From Chondrus crispus (lineage: Eukaryota > Rhodophyta > Florideophyceae > Gigartinales > Gigartinaceae), in assembly GCF_000350225.1 (NCBI RefSeq), contig NW_005179010.1, positions 1-64,000 on the forward strand: DNA of 64,000 nt, in the 5' to 3' direction. The translations under genes and the position numbers were made by a program. Shown one piece after another: positions 1-10,385 of the stretch. Positions within the stretch are counted from its first letter, which is position 1, and every line of letters starts with the position of its first letter. The notes under the pieces are model-generated. The model had not been told where the DNA came from. It made no database searches and saw only the letters and a list, made by a program, of their open reading frames with translations.

Positions 1-3000
1 GGGTACGCGGAAGGCGTCGGGTCGGAACGTGCACCTCGCGGCCAGGTGCACCGCACCAGACGAGATGAACGCTCGGTAAGCGGGGTCGGTCGCCGGGGGG
101 GCGGAGGCCCTGTCGCGGCGGGGCGCGGGTGGTTCCGTAGGGGCCACTGTCGGCTCCGTAGTTATAGGGCTCTCCCTCGCGGTTCGCGCGCGCGTAGCAG
201 GGCACGAGTCTGATTCTTCCCTACGCGGCGGACCCTCCGTCATCTCGACCTGAGAGCGGTACCCAGCGAGTCTCGAGCGGTTGTCCTCGATTCCCCCACT
301 GGTTACAGCGTCCATCAATCCCGGCGTGCGCAACCTCGCGGTCGCCGGTGTAGCGAGGGTCCCTTCTGAGGCGGTAGCTTCGGGGAGGTTACTGTCCTCC
401 CCGTCTGTCTCCACCCGTTCCAGCGGGGGATCCTCCCCGTTGCTCCTCAACGGGGGTGCCTTGACAACTCGGTCACGAGAGAGCCGGTCTTTCAGTCCCG
501 TCCCCCGTAATATGGTGACGGTGTGGTCGTCCACCTGTACGACAGGGAAGGGTCCCTCGGTCCGCGGTGCGAGCTTATTGTTAACCCGGTCCTTGTCCGT
601 TTTCTCTTCGGACCGTAGCGCGGCCTCGCGGTTCACGAGTACCTGATCCCCCACCCGATAGTCCGGGGTGGGGTGGCGTATATGATTATCGAAATCGTTC
701 TTATACCGCTCCTGTCCGGTCAGCAAGTGGCGGCTGGCCGTCGACATCAGGCTGCGGAGCCACGCTAGGTAGCGGATCTTGAACTGCGCCCTTGAGGCGG
801 ATGGGTCCAACAGCGGCGTTTGTTGCAGGGATAACGGACTCGGGGTCCGGGATAATACGAGGTCGAACGGTCGCATACCGATCATCCTGTTCGCCGTGCA
901 ATTATAGCCGTACGTCAGTGCGTCCGTGTACTGATCCCAGTCACGTTGATTATCGGCGAGATAATGCCGGAGGGTTGATACCAACGTACGGTTGAATCTC
1001 TCCACCTGCCCATTGGTTTGGGGGTGATACGCCGTGGTAAACACGCTCTCAATTGAGAGTATCCTGCACACTGCGAGGAAAAACCTCGATGTGAATTGTC
1101 CTCCGTTATCGGAGAGAAGTTTCACTGGGGCGCCGTATACGAACACCCAGTGGGAAATAAACGCCTGAGCAACCGTTTCAGCGGTAATCCTCTTGAGCGG
1201 GACCGTCCTGGTCAGCTTGGAGTATCTGTCCGTCATCACCAAGAGGTAACGGTTTCCTCTTGGTGTACGGGGAAGTTCGCCGAGAATATCGATGGCGATA
1301 TACTCCAGGGGCCCTGACGGAGGAAATGTCTTCAACTCAGAGTTGTGCTTCCGCAGTTTGATGCGTGCCTTCGCGCAGTCGGGACACATCCTTACGGTCG
1401 AGTAGGAGTCCACCGACATGCTTGGCCAGTAGAACCGCTGTCTTAGCGTATAGAACAATCGCCTGCCTCCCGGGTGACCGGAGGTGGCGGGATAATGCGA
1501 CAAGTACAACAACCTTTCCCGGAGGGTTGTGGGTACTACGATCTGTTCCACACCGTCGAGGTGGGCTTTCCGGCAGACCAGCCCTTCCTGATTCACGAAG
1601 AATCGGGACCGGCGCAATTCAGCGAACCCCTCCCCCTTCTCAAGACGGGAAGTCACCTCCTTACAAAATGGGTCGGAGTGCTGTTCACGAGAGAAGTCTT
1701 CGTGGGTTATCGCGGCCATCGAGGCCGGGGGGTCCAGCGCGTAGCAACCCGCGGAAATTTCGACGTCGGTGGGGTCGTAGGTCTCCTCTTGATGCTGAGG
1801 CTCATCGTCGAAATTCAGGACGGAGTAGCAAGGAATTTCTTCGTCGGTCGGGACAGTCGTACCCCCCGTAGATGGGATACGGCTCAGCGCATCGGCGAGG
1901 CAGTTCTTGATCCCCTTCACGTAGGTTACGTCGAAGTCATATTCGGCAAGGCGCAAGCGCCACCGGGCAAGTCGGCCACTCGCATCGGCGAGGTTCATCA
2001 GCCACCGCAGGGAGTGGTGGTCGGTGTTGACCGTGAACCGCTCCCTTTCCAGGTATGGGCGGAGCGTCTGTACCGCCCATACGATGGCGAGGCATTCCTT
2101 CTCGGTTGTCGAGTAGTTGCGTTCCGCTGACGAGAGCGTGCGTGACCAATACCCGACAGGGTATCGGTGTCCATCCTCGTGGGTCTGCAGTAGTGTGCAG
2201 CCCAACTGAGCGTCTGATGCATCCGTATCCAGTGAGTAGGGGCGCCCCAGTCTTGGGAGTTTTAAGACTGGTGGCGAAATTAAGCACTCCTTCAGTGTCT
2301 GGAAGGCCGTGGTCTGCTCTTCATCCAGATTGGGAAGGACATCCGGCTCTCCTTTTCGGAGCATAGCCGTAAGGGGCGCCGCTATCTTGGCGAACTGATC
2401 GACGAAACGTCGGTAGACATTACACATTCCCAAGAACGAGCGCAGCTCGGTCTGGGTCCGTGGTTGAATCGCTTCTGAGAGCGCTTTCACATTCTTCGGG
2501 TGGACCTCGAGTTCGCCCGGTCGGATGATATGACCCAGGTACTCGACAGAGTCCTGAAAAAACCTGCACTTGTTAAGTTTAAGTGACAATCCCTCCTGCT
2601 GCAGAGCACGGAGTATTACGTCCACATCCTTGAGGTGCGTGTCATAATCCTTGGAGAAGATTATGATATCATCAAGGTAGATGAGACAGCTCTTCCAGCG
2701 ATAGCCTGAGAGGAGGATATCCAACATACGTTGAAAGGTGGCCGGGGCGTTCATCATCCCGAAGGGCATACGGTTGAATTGATACGTCCAGGCGTGGCAC
2801 GTAAACGTGGTCTTCGGTCGATCCTCCTTGGCGACTGGAATTTGCCAGTACCCGGAGTTACAATCAAGGGTAGAAAAGACCTTGGCTTCCCCGAGCGTGT
2901 CAAGACACTCGTCCATCCGGGGGATGGGGTAAGTATCTCGCACGGTCAACGCGTTCAGCCGTCGGTAATCGATGCAGAAACGGAGGCTCCCATCTGACTT

Positions 3001-4380
3001 GGGTATGAGCACAACGGGGGACGCCCATTCGGACTTGGACCGGGTGATCACCCCGTTGGCTAACATCTCGTCCACCGAGGCTTGTTCCGCCTCTCGGGCG
3101 CGGGGACCAGCGCGATATGGCTGACAACGAAACGGCTTTGCGCCGGGGGTGAGTTCGATGCGATGCTCGGTCGCTCGGACTTCACCCAAATTCCCGTTCC
3201 ACATCGCGGCGTACGGCGCGAGCATGGTGCGAACCTGCCCTCGCACTTGCGCCGGCAGGTGGTCGAGGGGAACTGCCTCCTGCGGAGGGGATGTCTCCGC
3301 TTGGGGGAGGACACCGCGAGGGGGCCTCTCGCCCTGTAGAGGGGGGCTCCCCTCGGAGAATTCCGCGGCTAGGACCGCGTCCAACGGCATCGCCGTGCGC
3401 ACCATCGCCCGCGGATGGGGAGTGACGAAGCCAACGACTTGGTTCTTCGATAGCCTCTTGTCGGCGGACGAGAAGTTCGCCATGAGGACCTTGAACTCTT
3501 GCAACGGAGAGATGCGCACCACCCCGTTGGAGAGGGAGAGCCGATGCTTCGCATATAACTGCGGGTTCGCCTCGAGGACCGAGAGTCCGTTCCGTCCACT
3601 TGTGACGTAAACCCAGGTCTGGGTGCCCGCCGGGAGGTTGACGGCGCGGGTAACCTTGAGCTTGGGCGAAATCCGCCCCGCTTGCGGGGAATACTCCTGC
3701 TCCGTCGGGAGGGGAGGACTGTTCACGGCCCGGGCAGCCGGCTTGCGGACGATGGGAATTTTTGTGCCATCGTCCAGCTCCACCACTTTGCGTCTTGGGT
3801 AAATCGCCTCCACAAACTTGTCGTTGAACTCACACCCCAAAATGACGGGGGCGGCTAACCGTTCACAGACGATGAATGTACACCTCATGTTGCGGTCGCC
3901 TAACCGCACTACGAGGGGGATTTTTCCGCTTGTACGCAATGGTCTCCCATTGGCGTCAGCGATCGACGGGATTTCTCCCGGAATAATCAGCGCTTCCCAT
4001 CCGGAGGGAAGCGTGTCGGCCCGTACGAAATTGGAGCCAGCCCCTGTATCTAATATTGTGAGCTGGCGCACCAATATCGACGGGGATAATCCAAGGTCTG
4101 CGTAGACCTTGTAATTCCGCCGAGACAGCGCGAGCACTGTCTCGGGATGGCTAACACCCCTTGCAGGCGGGGGGGTGTTTCTTCGCCATGGTCGGCGTAA
4201 GGTACCGAGCCGTTCGGGGTCGGGGTCTCCCTGGGATGGCCCAGTGTGTTTGCGGCCGAGTATCCGGTACCGCTTCTCCGTCTCGGGAGGTGTGGACGAT
4301 TCCGCCTCCTTGGGCGACAGATCCGGGGACGTGCCCGTGTCCACCTCAGCGGCTGCAGGCTGAGGTTCTCCTAGTTTTTT
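1..4380 (-). CDS. pol: Gyp1 Pol polyprotein (protease-RT-RNase H-integrase), open to window edge
   Basis: Open minus-strand frame, -1 relative to gag, entered at the slippery site (first pol residues KKLGEP). The aspartic protease has ILDTGAGSNF near 4040 and VILGCEF near 3835. Reverse transcriptase runs from WASPVVLIPK near 3030 to the catalytic YLDDIIIFSK at about 2679-2650. RNase H has DTDASDAQLG near 2220 and TDHHSLRWLMN near 2010. Integrase has the HHCC finger (LSHYPATSGH..CPDC), then DILGEL (Asp 1290-1288), LSDNGGQF (Asp near 1110) and NGQVERFNRT (Glu near 1000), completing the DDE triad. The last 100 residues before the edge are proline- and acid-rich and show no chromodomain. All catalytic residues checked are intact. 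Confidence 0.93.
4344..4380 (-). promoter_or_regulatory. Programmed -1 ribosomal frameshift site (gag to pol)
   Basis: In the gag frame the minus strand reads CCA AAA AAC TAG. The A_AAA_AAC heptamer (4380-4374) is a canonical X_XXY_YYZ slippery sequence and abuts the gag stop. Slipping back one base yields AAA AAA CTA GGA, which is the pol frame. After an 8-nt spacer a perfect 7-bp stem follows: CCTCAGC (4365-4359), an 8-nt loop, GCTGAGG (4350-4344). Spacing and stem fit known eukaryotic -1 sites. No pseudoknot partner for the loop was found by eye. Confidence 0.85.
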
Positions 4381-6548
4381 GGAGGCGAAAGAGCTTCCCC
4401 GGGGGGCGGAGGGGTCCTCGTCCCGGTACCCGCACGCGGCGGCGGGCCGGCGACGGCTTCGGGGTTCATTACCCGGTTCGCCTTGTAACTGAGAAGGGCG
4501 ACGGCTCGGAGGTACGCCTCCGGAGGCACTCGGCTCTTTTGGGCCGCGGTCAACTTCCCGTACTGATGGGGTACGAGGGATACATCCTTCACCTTCATAT
4601 CGCAGTCGGGGGAAATGTGGTCCCCGACCCGATAACAGGTGAAGCAGATGATCTGCGGGGACGGAGGTCCCCGCAGATCCTTCTGGTAATTACGGGACGT
4701 TTTCCCCGGTGGAAGTCCGCGAAAGCCCTCGGCGGGCTCTCGAGCGGGTTGATACGGCTTGCGCCGGTCGCCGTAAAACAGCGAGTCTCCGTCGTTGAAG
4801 GAGGATTCTTCCGTCGGGAGGGAAGGAGCCCCCCCGGCGAGGTCACCATCGGTAGCGAAGTAGTTCTCGGCTCCCCGGGCCGTTTGAAAACTGGGAGGGG
4901 GGCCGGTCGACGACGACGTGGCGCCATCCAGGGCAGCGAGAACCTGTCTAACCGGGCGAGGCTTCCCGAATTCCACGCGGCGCCCCGCCCCGTGCTGGGC
5001 CCGGAAAGCATCGCCGTGCGAGCGCGCGTGGGCGATGGTATCCTCGAACGAGGATCGGGGTCAATCCTCGCGAGCTTGTAACACCAGCGGCTTGATCGCG
5101 GGGGTGAGCCCCTCGATGAAGAGGGTCGTCCTCTCGTATGCCGAGTGCACGTCCCCGCACCTCCCCAGGGCGGTGGACATTCGAGTAGCGTACTCGGTTT
5201 CCAGTTCGCCCGGCTTCTGGCGTAGCTCCCTCAATGCCGTGAGGGCCCGCTCGATCTCGAGGTTCGTCGCATATGTGCGCAACAGCCAATTGACGGCGGC
5301 GGCCCAGCTCGCGATCCCCTGAGATTTGCGGTACAGTCCCCGCTGGGACTCATACGCTTCCTTCGCTGGCGGAGCCAGCAGATGGGGTAGGGCCATCAGG
5401 GCCATCGCCTCGGTCATATTGGCGTTGTCAAAATTTTCCTTGCAGCGAGCCAGGAAACTGATGACCCTGATAGGATCTACCCCGCTGAATTTGTACTCCC
5501 CCATGACCACGAGGAGGTACTGCACCCTTTTACGGGTGGTAGCGTAGACCCGGTCGTCCAGGGTTGGGTCGGTATCCACGAGGCGGTAGGCTCGGTAGTT
5601 GCACACACCTCTGAACCGGTGGTTTGTCGGCTTCCAGACAGAAACCTTTTTCTGTTTGGGGCCGAACGTCGGCGTTGGGGCCGTAAGGGACTCTGACTCG
5701 GAGTCGGTCTCCGAGTCAGAGGAGGATGTCGAGGACGGGCTTGAGTACCCGTCCGGAGGGTGTCCATCCTTTCGTCCTTTGCGACGGTTCGCCTTCCGCT
5801 CTTTCCGACTGGGTTTGGACTTTTTTCGTCGTCCACTCCCCTCGTCGTCTGAGCTTCCCCCTTGATCGGGGTTCTCTCCCCGTAAATTCTGGGAAGGTAA
5901 ATCACCTTCAAGGTGGATAGGTCCGGCGGAGGCTCCCTCGCGGGAGGCTCCTGCCGCGGTTCGCGACGCCCGCGGGTTGGCGGAGAATTGGGGTGTGGTC
6001 TCCATGGAGGGGACCCGTATCCCCGCGGCTTGCAGCGCCGGCGTTGTCACGTTGGAAAAGAGCAGGCTCTTATTCAACGGGGGCAACCCCTCAGCGGGAG
6101 GGAGAGTCGCTACTCCGACTGTAGTCGGAGGGATTCCAGCAGCGGAGGCTGATGTTTGCGTCTTCAAGATGGCAATTTCTCGACGGAGGGCCTTGAGTTC
6201 CTCCGCCGTGGCGGTCTCCTCTTGCTTACGCAGGATGGCAGCCTCCTTGGCGCTGGCAGCTATGTCCGCCTGCCAGGCCTTGGTGAGCACGCCTTCCCGG
6301 GCGGTTAGGCGATCGCGCTCTCGCGCGGCTTGTACCTCGGCTTGGGCCGCGATAGTTTCCTCAATAAAGGTCTTGAGGTTTTCTCGCAGCGCCGACGGTT
6401 GCGCTGCGAGCTTCTCCGCTACAGTATTGAGCGTGAATCTTTCCGCTTCTCGGAGGGTCTCGCGACAACTCCGAGTGATCCACGCCGCAACTGGCGGAGG
6501 CACATCTCGAGGACGGGTCTCACGGGACGAATCGGACCCGGATACCAT
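4371..6548 (-). CDS. gag: Gyp1 Gag polyprotein (in-frame TGA at 5061-5063)
   Basis: Starts at ATG 6548-6546. Residues about 30-140 are an alanine/glutamate-rich probable coiled coil. Residues about 230-300 are a basic then Ser/Asp/Glu-rich linker. Residues about 310-495 form the capsid-like region (motif KPTNHRF, shared with the Gyp2 gag relic). A TGA at 5061-5063 then interrupts the frame. The same frame continues (starting PRSSFEDTIAHARSHGDAFR) to a zinc knuckle, CFTCYRVGDHISPDC, at about 4593-4637, and ends at TAG 4373-4371. The knuckle spacing is C-x2-C-x5-H-x4-C, one residue longer than usual. The TGA is either a recent nonsense mutation or a read-through codon (it is followed by C). Gag packages the element RNA. 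Confidence 0.85.
4650..4679. repeat. Perfect 13-bp inverted repeat with 4-nt loop in Gyp1 gag
   Basis: GATCTGCGGGGAC and its exact reverse complement are separated by GGAG. They lie just before the zinc-knuckle codons and keep the frame. This may be an older, smaller relative of the palindromic scars elsewhere in the window, or chance. Confidence 0.6.
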
Positions 6549-6638
6549 AGCCTTGAGCTTGTCGAAACCTGTTGAAACAGAGATAGAACACCTAGGACCA
6601 AAAACGGTAAGGGATAAGGGACACTCCGTAGACTTCTA

Positions 6639-6651
6639 GGTCGGGAGACCA
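6639..6651 (-). other. Possible primer-binding site of Gyp1
   Basis: The minus strand reads TGGTCTCCCGACC three bases after the LTR end. TGG pairs with a tRNA CCA tail and the next seven bases could pair with an acceptor stem. The tRNA was not identified. Confidence 0.35.
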
Positions 6652-6654
6652 AAA

Positions 6655-7130
6655 TGTCGTGCACTGAGGGGGAAGGGGTGGGATCCCCCTCTGGCAGAGC
6701 GCGCGCGTTCGGGGGCGCGTGTAGGGGGTTATCGGGAGACCACCCGTAAGGGACCGGTACGGGGCCGGGCGCGAAGCGCAGTAGGGAAAGTAAGGGAAAA
6801 AGTGGGAAACAGAGCCCAGGAGGGGCGGAGCGGTAGGGACAGCTGTCGCGCGGAGAGCCGGGCGTGGCGGGACGACGCGCGCGGTAGAGGCAGGAGGGAA
6901 TCGGGACGTAGATGGCTCGCAGGGTACCGTCGTGGGACGGGGACCGACGCGAGGCTACGACTCCGTTCCAGAAACCCGAGTTCTAGACCCAAAGCTTCGT
7001 ACCGTTTTACTAAGGGTCGGACGTCGGCTATATACTAGCTGACGTCGGAGCTATAATTAATTAAACTAAAAATACTAAATTGGACGACGGCGGCGATGGC
7101 CGGAGAAACTCCTCTTGGGGAGGTATGACA
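6655..7130 (-). repeat. Candidate 5' LTR of Gyp1
   Basis: On the minus strand this segment begins TGTCATACC and ends CGACA, that is, with TG..CA termini. It lies directly upstream of a TGG-starting possible primer-binding site and about 100 bp before gag. A TATATA box lies inside it. The partner LTR is outside the window, so the ends rest on termini and context only. Confidence 0.6.
7029..7034 (-). promoter_or_regulatory. TATA box in Gyp1 LTR
   Basis: TATATA on the minus strand, about 100 bp inside the LTR and flanked on both sides by GACGTC hexamers. Position and sequence suit the U3 promoter of the element. Inferred from sequence only. Confidence 0.4.
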
Positions 7131-7349
7131 ACCACTACACGTGGGAAATGACACGATTAACGTGAGGGATAACACGGGTACACGTGGGTAGAACTGTCAG
7201 TACTTCGACAGGGCTCCATGGAGCTTACACCCGGACACGAGCGGGGGGGGTTTGGATACACGGTTACACGTGGTATATATCTCACTTATGATAGTGAGGC
7301 ATTCCGCGTGTGCTACAGTACAGCACCGCGATTGAGCGGGCGGTCAGTG
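7131..7349. other. Unassigned flank of Gyp1
   Basis: No coding signal. Several copies of an ACACGTGG-like motif (7137-7280) are present. Nothing else recognised. Confidence 0.4.
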
Positions 7350-7617
7350 CTCTACATCTTCCGCGGTCCGCAACATTTCTGGCGCTGCAGAAGCTGGCGA
7401 TACCAAGAAGCTCAGTGCCCACGCTCGCGCTGTACGGAATGCCTATCATCTCCAGTCGGACGCCCCGCTTCCTCTGCTAGAATGGTATTTCTCTCCGCTC
7501 GCCTTTGACACGCCCGGGGCCCCTAGTAAGCGCACTAATGCTGTGCTAGAGACCCTTGCACACCACATCGCGCGCCGCACCTCGACTACATATGGCACGG
7601 CCAAGCTCCGCCTGTAG
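7350..7617 (+). pseudogene. LINE fragment L1 (C-terminal domain)
   Basis: The frame reading SGAAEAGDTKKLSAHARAVR, then LPLLEWYFSPLAFDTPGAP and TTYGTAKLRL, matches the last ~85 residues of the LINE copies at 19951-41220. It ends at TAG 7615-7617, and degraded sequence runs on to about 7690. The RT and upstream parts are missing. A dead fragment. Confidence 0.75.
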
Positions 7618-8556
7618 TGCAATGTGGCTGTCGGGCCGGAACCAGGGTCCAACGGTCCAGCAACAACACAACCAACAAGAGTTGCCGACGGCACAGCCTT
7701 ACGGAGTTTCCCCTTTCCCTTTTAAGTGGGTTTGCGGCCCACAGTAGCTCACGTCCCTAATAGGGGGGGCAAAAGAAAGATGCCCGGCCCGGGACGAATG
7801 GTGGTAGAGTTTTGTACAGGCAGCTGCTCGGCGAGTTCGGGGCGGTGATTAAGAAGCCGGGCCCGATGGGTCGTAAAGCCAATGCTCGCGGAGCGCCTGT
7901 TACACCTTATACCCTTGATAAGGTCTTCGACGGGGGCGTCGCAACGCAGCCCGACGGGAATTAGCAAACACGTAGCAGCGCTACACCTCCGTACTGCCCG
8001 ATAGCAAAGTACCGACACCGGAACGGTCGCAACCTGTATCCGATGGAACCAACACTGTCCTGTATACACAACAGGACCTTCGAGGGAGACGTTTTCGCAA
8101 CAGCCTCCGTCGGTGGACGTAAACAAGTAGCAGCGCTACACCCACGTGTCGCCCGATGGCCAAGACACGTACACCGGTCCGGTCGCAACCAAAGCCGATG
8201 GCACCAACAACAAACAAAAGAACCAACACAAGAGCCCAATGACTCCAGTCGTCACAATGCGGATCGCAATCAGGCAGTGTGGAACCAACACAAGATAAGG
8301 GAATAGAAATAGAGATAGAAATAGAAAAGAATAGGTGAAATAAAGGAAAAGGAAAGGGAACCCCCGAGCGCAAAGGATAACGTAATCTGTGGTAAAAGGG
8401 AGCGTCTTGAGAAAGACGGACTTCGACCAAGGCGATATTCAACTCTGGCAACTCGGGTCACCTTTACTGACTTGGTCGTCAGAGGGCTAAGGTATATATC
8501 GGCCCGCCGGAGCCACCACAGTAGCACTCGGCGCTAAATCCTAGATCTAATCTAAT
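7618..8556. other. Unassigned repeat-derived sequence
   Basis: No gene recognised. Holds a duplicated ~90-bp unit (7966-8054 and 8121-8210) and an A/G-rich low-complexity stretch at 8285-8360. Confidence 0.4.
7966..8210. repeat. Diverged direct repeat, two ~90-bp units
   Basis: Units 7966-8054 and 8121-8210 share GTAGCAGCGCTACACC, TGCCCGAT/CGCCCGAT, CGGTCGCAACC and GATGGMACCAACA in the same order. The 66-bp spacer is unrelated. Probably a fragment of an unidentified repeat. Confidence 0.6.
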
Positions 8557-8576
8557 GGTTGGATCCAGGAATTTGT
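8557..8576 (+). repeat. Harb1 left terminal inverted repeat
   Basis: Core TGGATCCAG is identical to the right end; 15-17 of about 19 positions match. AAT target duplication immediately outside. Confidence 0.8.
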
Positions 8577-8799
8577 CACTCTCCCACTTTAAGTATAGCC
8601 AACCAATAGGATCTCATCTAGTGTGGCAACGTTCCGCCACTTCAGAGAATTTGGAGAGGGGTGAGGGGGTCTCTACACTTCGCCACTCCTCACCACATCG
8701 CTTTTTGGCGCGCAAAAAGTCGATACAAGAAGCAGTACGACCACCATAGGCTTTACAAGCCAATCCGTCTGGCGAGTTCTCGCTGGTGGTATCTCGGGC

Positions 8800-9095
8800 C
8801 ACCTCCTCGCCAAAACAGGCTCCCTACCACGCCCTCCTCGCCACCCTCACCCACCCCTCCCACATCACCCACCTCACCTGCCCCCCTTTCACCTTCCTCG
8901 TCGCCTGGGTCGCCGAGCCCTCCCCAACCCCCCCTCCTCCTCCTCCCCCCTCCTCTTCTCCCTCCTCCTCCCCCAGCCTACCGCCTCCTCCCTCGCCCTT
9001 GCCCGCGAGCACACCCTCGAAAACCCCGCCCCCCCGTCCTTCTTCTCGTTCACCGCCTCTCCTCCCGCCAGGACCTCGCCGCCCTCCCTAAGAAA
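8800..9095. other. Pyrimidine-rich low-complexity tract inside Harb1
   Basis: Nearly pure C/T on the plus strand in tandem CCTCCT-type runs, upstream of the transposase start. It gives proline-rich open frames in several registers that are shadows of composition. Confidence 0.6.
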
Positions 9096-9112
9096 ACTCT
9101 TCCATTCGCATC

Positions 9113-10368
9113 ATGAGCAGATTGCAAGCACGTCACATTGCAGTCTTGATTAATTCCAGTTTAGCTGGCCTTGCTGTTTCAAACGGAGCCATTTGCTCCG
9201 TCCTCATCGCAAGTCAGAGCAGAACAGCACATTCCAATGGTGCCAACAAAAGCATTCGAAAACCAAAATTCTTGCAAAGAGCGCTGATCTCACCTACTCG
9301 GGTTCGAAATCCCACGCCGTGGCAGCAGCTTTTAGCTTGTGGCGGGGTTTCCGACTTTGTCGTCGTGGTGAATTTCCCAAAAGACCTCACTATCTCTCGG
9401 CTTCTTCCCGTTTTTGTTCACGAACAAACAAAATTGAATTTCGGGAGTCCCTACAGAGTCGGTCCGAAGGTGCGAGGCCGCAAGTGTACTATAAACTCAA
9501 TTGATATTCTTGGGATGGTACTATGGTACCTAAAGACTGGCGCTATTCAATACATGCTTGCTCCAATATTTGGGTTGGTACCCTCCTCGGTTGGGGTATG
9601 GTTGGATTACGGACTGGAAGGTTTGCTTCGTGTTGTGAAGCGCTAATCAAGAACCGACTTCGAAGTGCGATGGCCTACAGTGGACGAGATGGAATCGTCA
9701 AGCGCTTTGTTGCAAACTAACCGAAAATTTGGCCCCCTCCTGGAAGGTGTGTTCGCGGTAGTAAACGGAGCACGCATGCCCTGTGCCGACTACACTAATG
9801 CTGATTTACAGAACGCCTTTAATGAGGGCTACACACAGAGTGTCGAGGTGACCAGCTTGTTCGTCTGGAACTTTTTTGGGGAGATAATTCACGCAGGAAT
9901 TAACTTTCCGGGAAGTTGGCACGACAGCAAACTGGCAAATGTCTCCGGCCTACTGTTCCCCAAACTTTCGGACAGCATGACGCCCCCCGGGTATGCCATT
10001 CTAGGAGACAGTGCATTCATTGGAGACATTAGACATACGAAAGGGAAAATTGTTCGAGGGCGCAAGTGAAACGAAACAAAAGGAATACCTATCTCGTCAG
10101 AGATGGCTGCCGTTGACATAATATTACAACACGTCATGCCAAGTGAGAGGCAATCAGCTGAGTGGGGAGTCCGGGCTATAAAGGCCCATTTGCAAGACTT
10201 AAATGCCCTTTGTCCCCAGATAGTTTCAAACGCCAACGCCTTTTAAGGATTATAGTTCATCTTTTTAATTTCCGGACCCGGTTTGTAGGATTGAATCAGA
10301 TCAGAACGACGTACGCGAATTGCGACACTATTACACAACCATGGCTTAAAGGGTACATTGAGCAGTAG
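9113..10368 (+). pseudogene. Harb1 DDE transposase (HARBI1-like), two stops and one frameshift
   Basis: ATG at 9113. The N-terminal half includes TPWQQLLACGGVSDFVVVVN and ILGMVLWYLKTGAIQY, then stops at TAA 9644-9646. The same frame resumes with RTDFEVRWPT and the nuclease core: GVFAVVNGARMPC, INFPGSWHDSKLA (a catalytic Asp) and ILGDSAFIGD. TGA 10067-10069 interrupts it. The frame then resumes to HVMPSERQSAEWGVRAIK, which holds the catalytic Glu. A one-base shift near 10185 leads into GPFARLKCPLSPDSF and the conserved tail FRTRFVGLNQIRTTYA. Apart from these lesions the length (about 415 residues) and motif order are normal for the family. Inactive as it stands. Confidence 0.9.
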
Positions 10369-10385
10369 TCTATCTGCTACATGTC

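Larger units (their letters stand above)
1..7130 (-). mobile_element. Ty3/gypsy LTR retrotransposon Gyp1, left part outside window
   Basis: Reading the minus strand from 7130 leftwards gives a candidate 5' LTR, a primer-binding region, gag, a -1 frameshift signal, then protease, reverse transcriptase, RNase H and integrase in one open frame that reaches base 1. This domain order (integrase last) defines Ty3/gypsy. The 3' LTR and any C-terminal chromodomain would lie left of the window. Pol has no stop in more than 1,450 codons, so the element is much younger than most others here; its only visible lesion is a TGA inside gag. Confidence 0.93.

Noticed and set aside
4161..5081. 306-codon plus-strand ORF
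   Set aside because: It is the complement of Gyp1 gag; the minus strand has capsid and zinc-knuckle codons, so the plus frame is a shadow.
5691..5721. 13-bp inverted repeat with 5-nt loop in Gyp1 gag
   Set aside because: It lies in a Ser/Asp/Glu repeat whose codons (GAC, TCG, GAG, TCC) pair with each other readily; chance is likely.
8661..9091. Proline-rich ORFs
   Set aside because: They are open only because the DNA is nearly all C and T; no homology to transposase or other protein.
9295..9320. GGGTTCGAAATCCCA resembling a tRNA T-arm
   Set aside because: No acceptor or anticodon arm around it; it encodes part of the Harbinger transposase.
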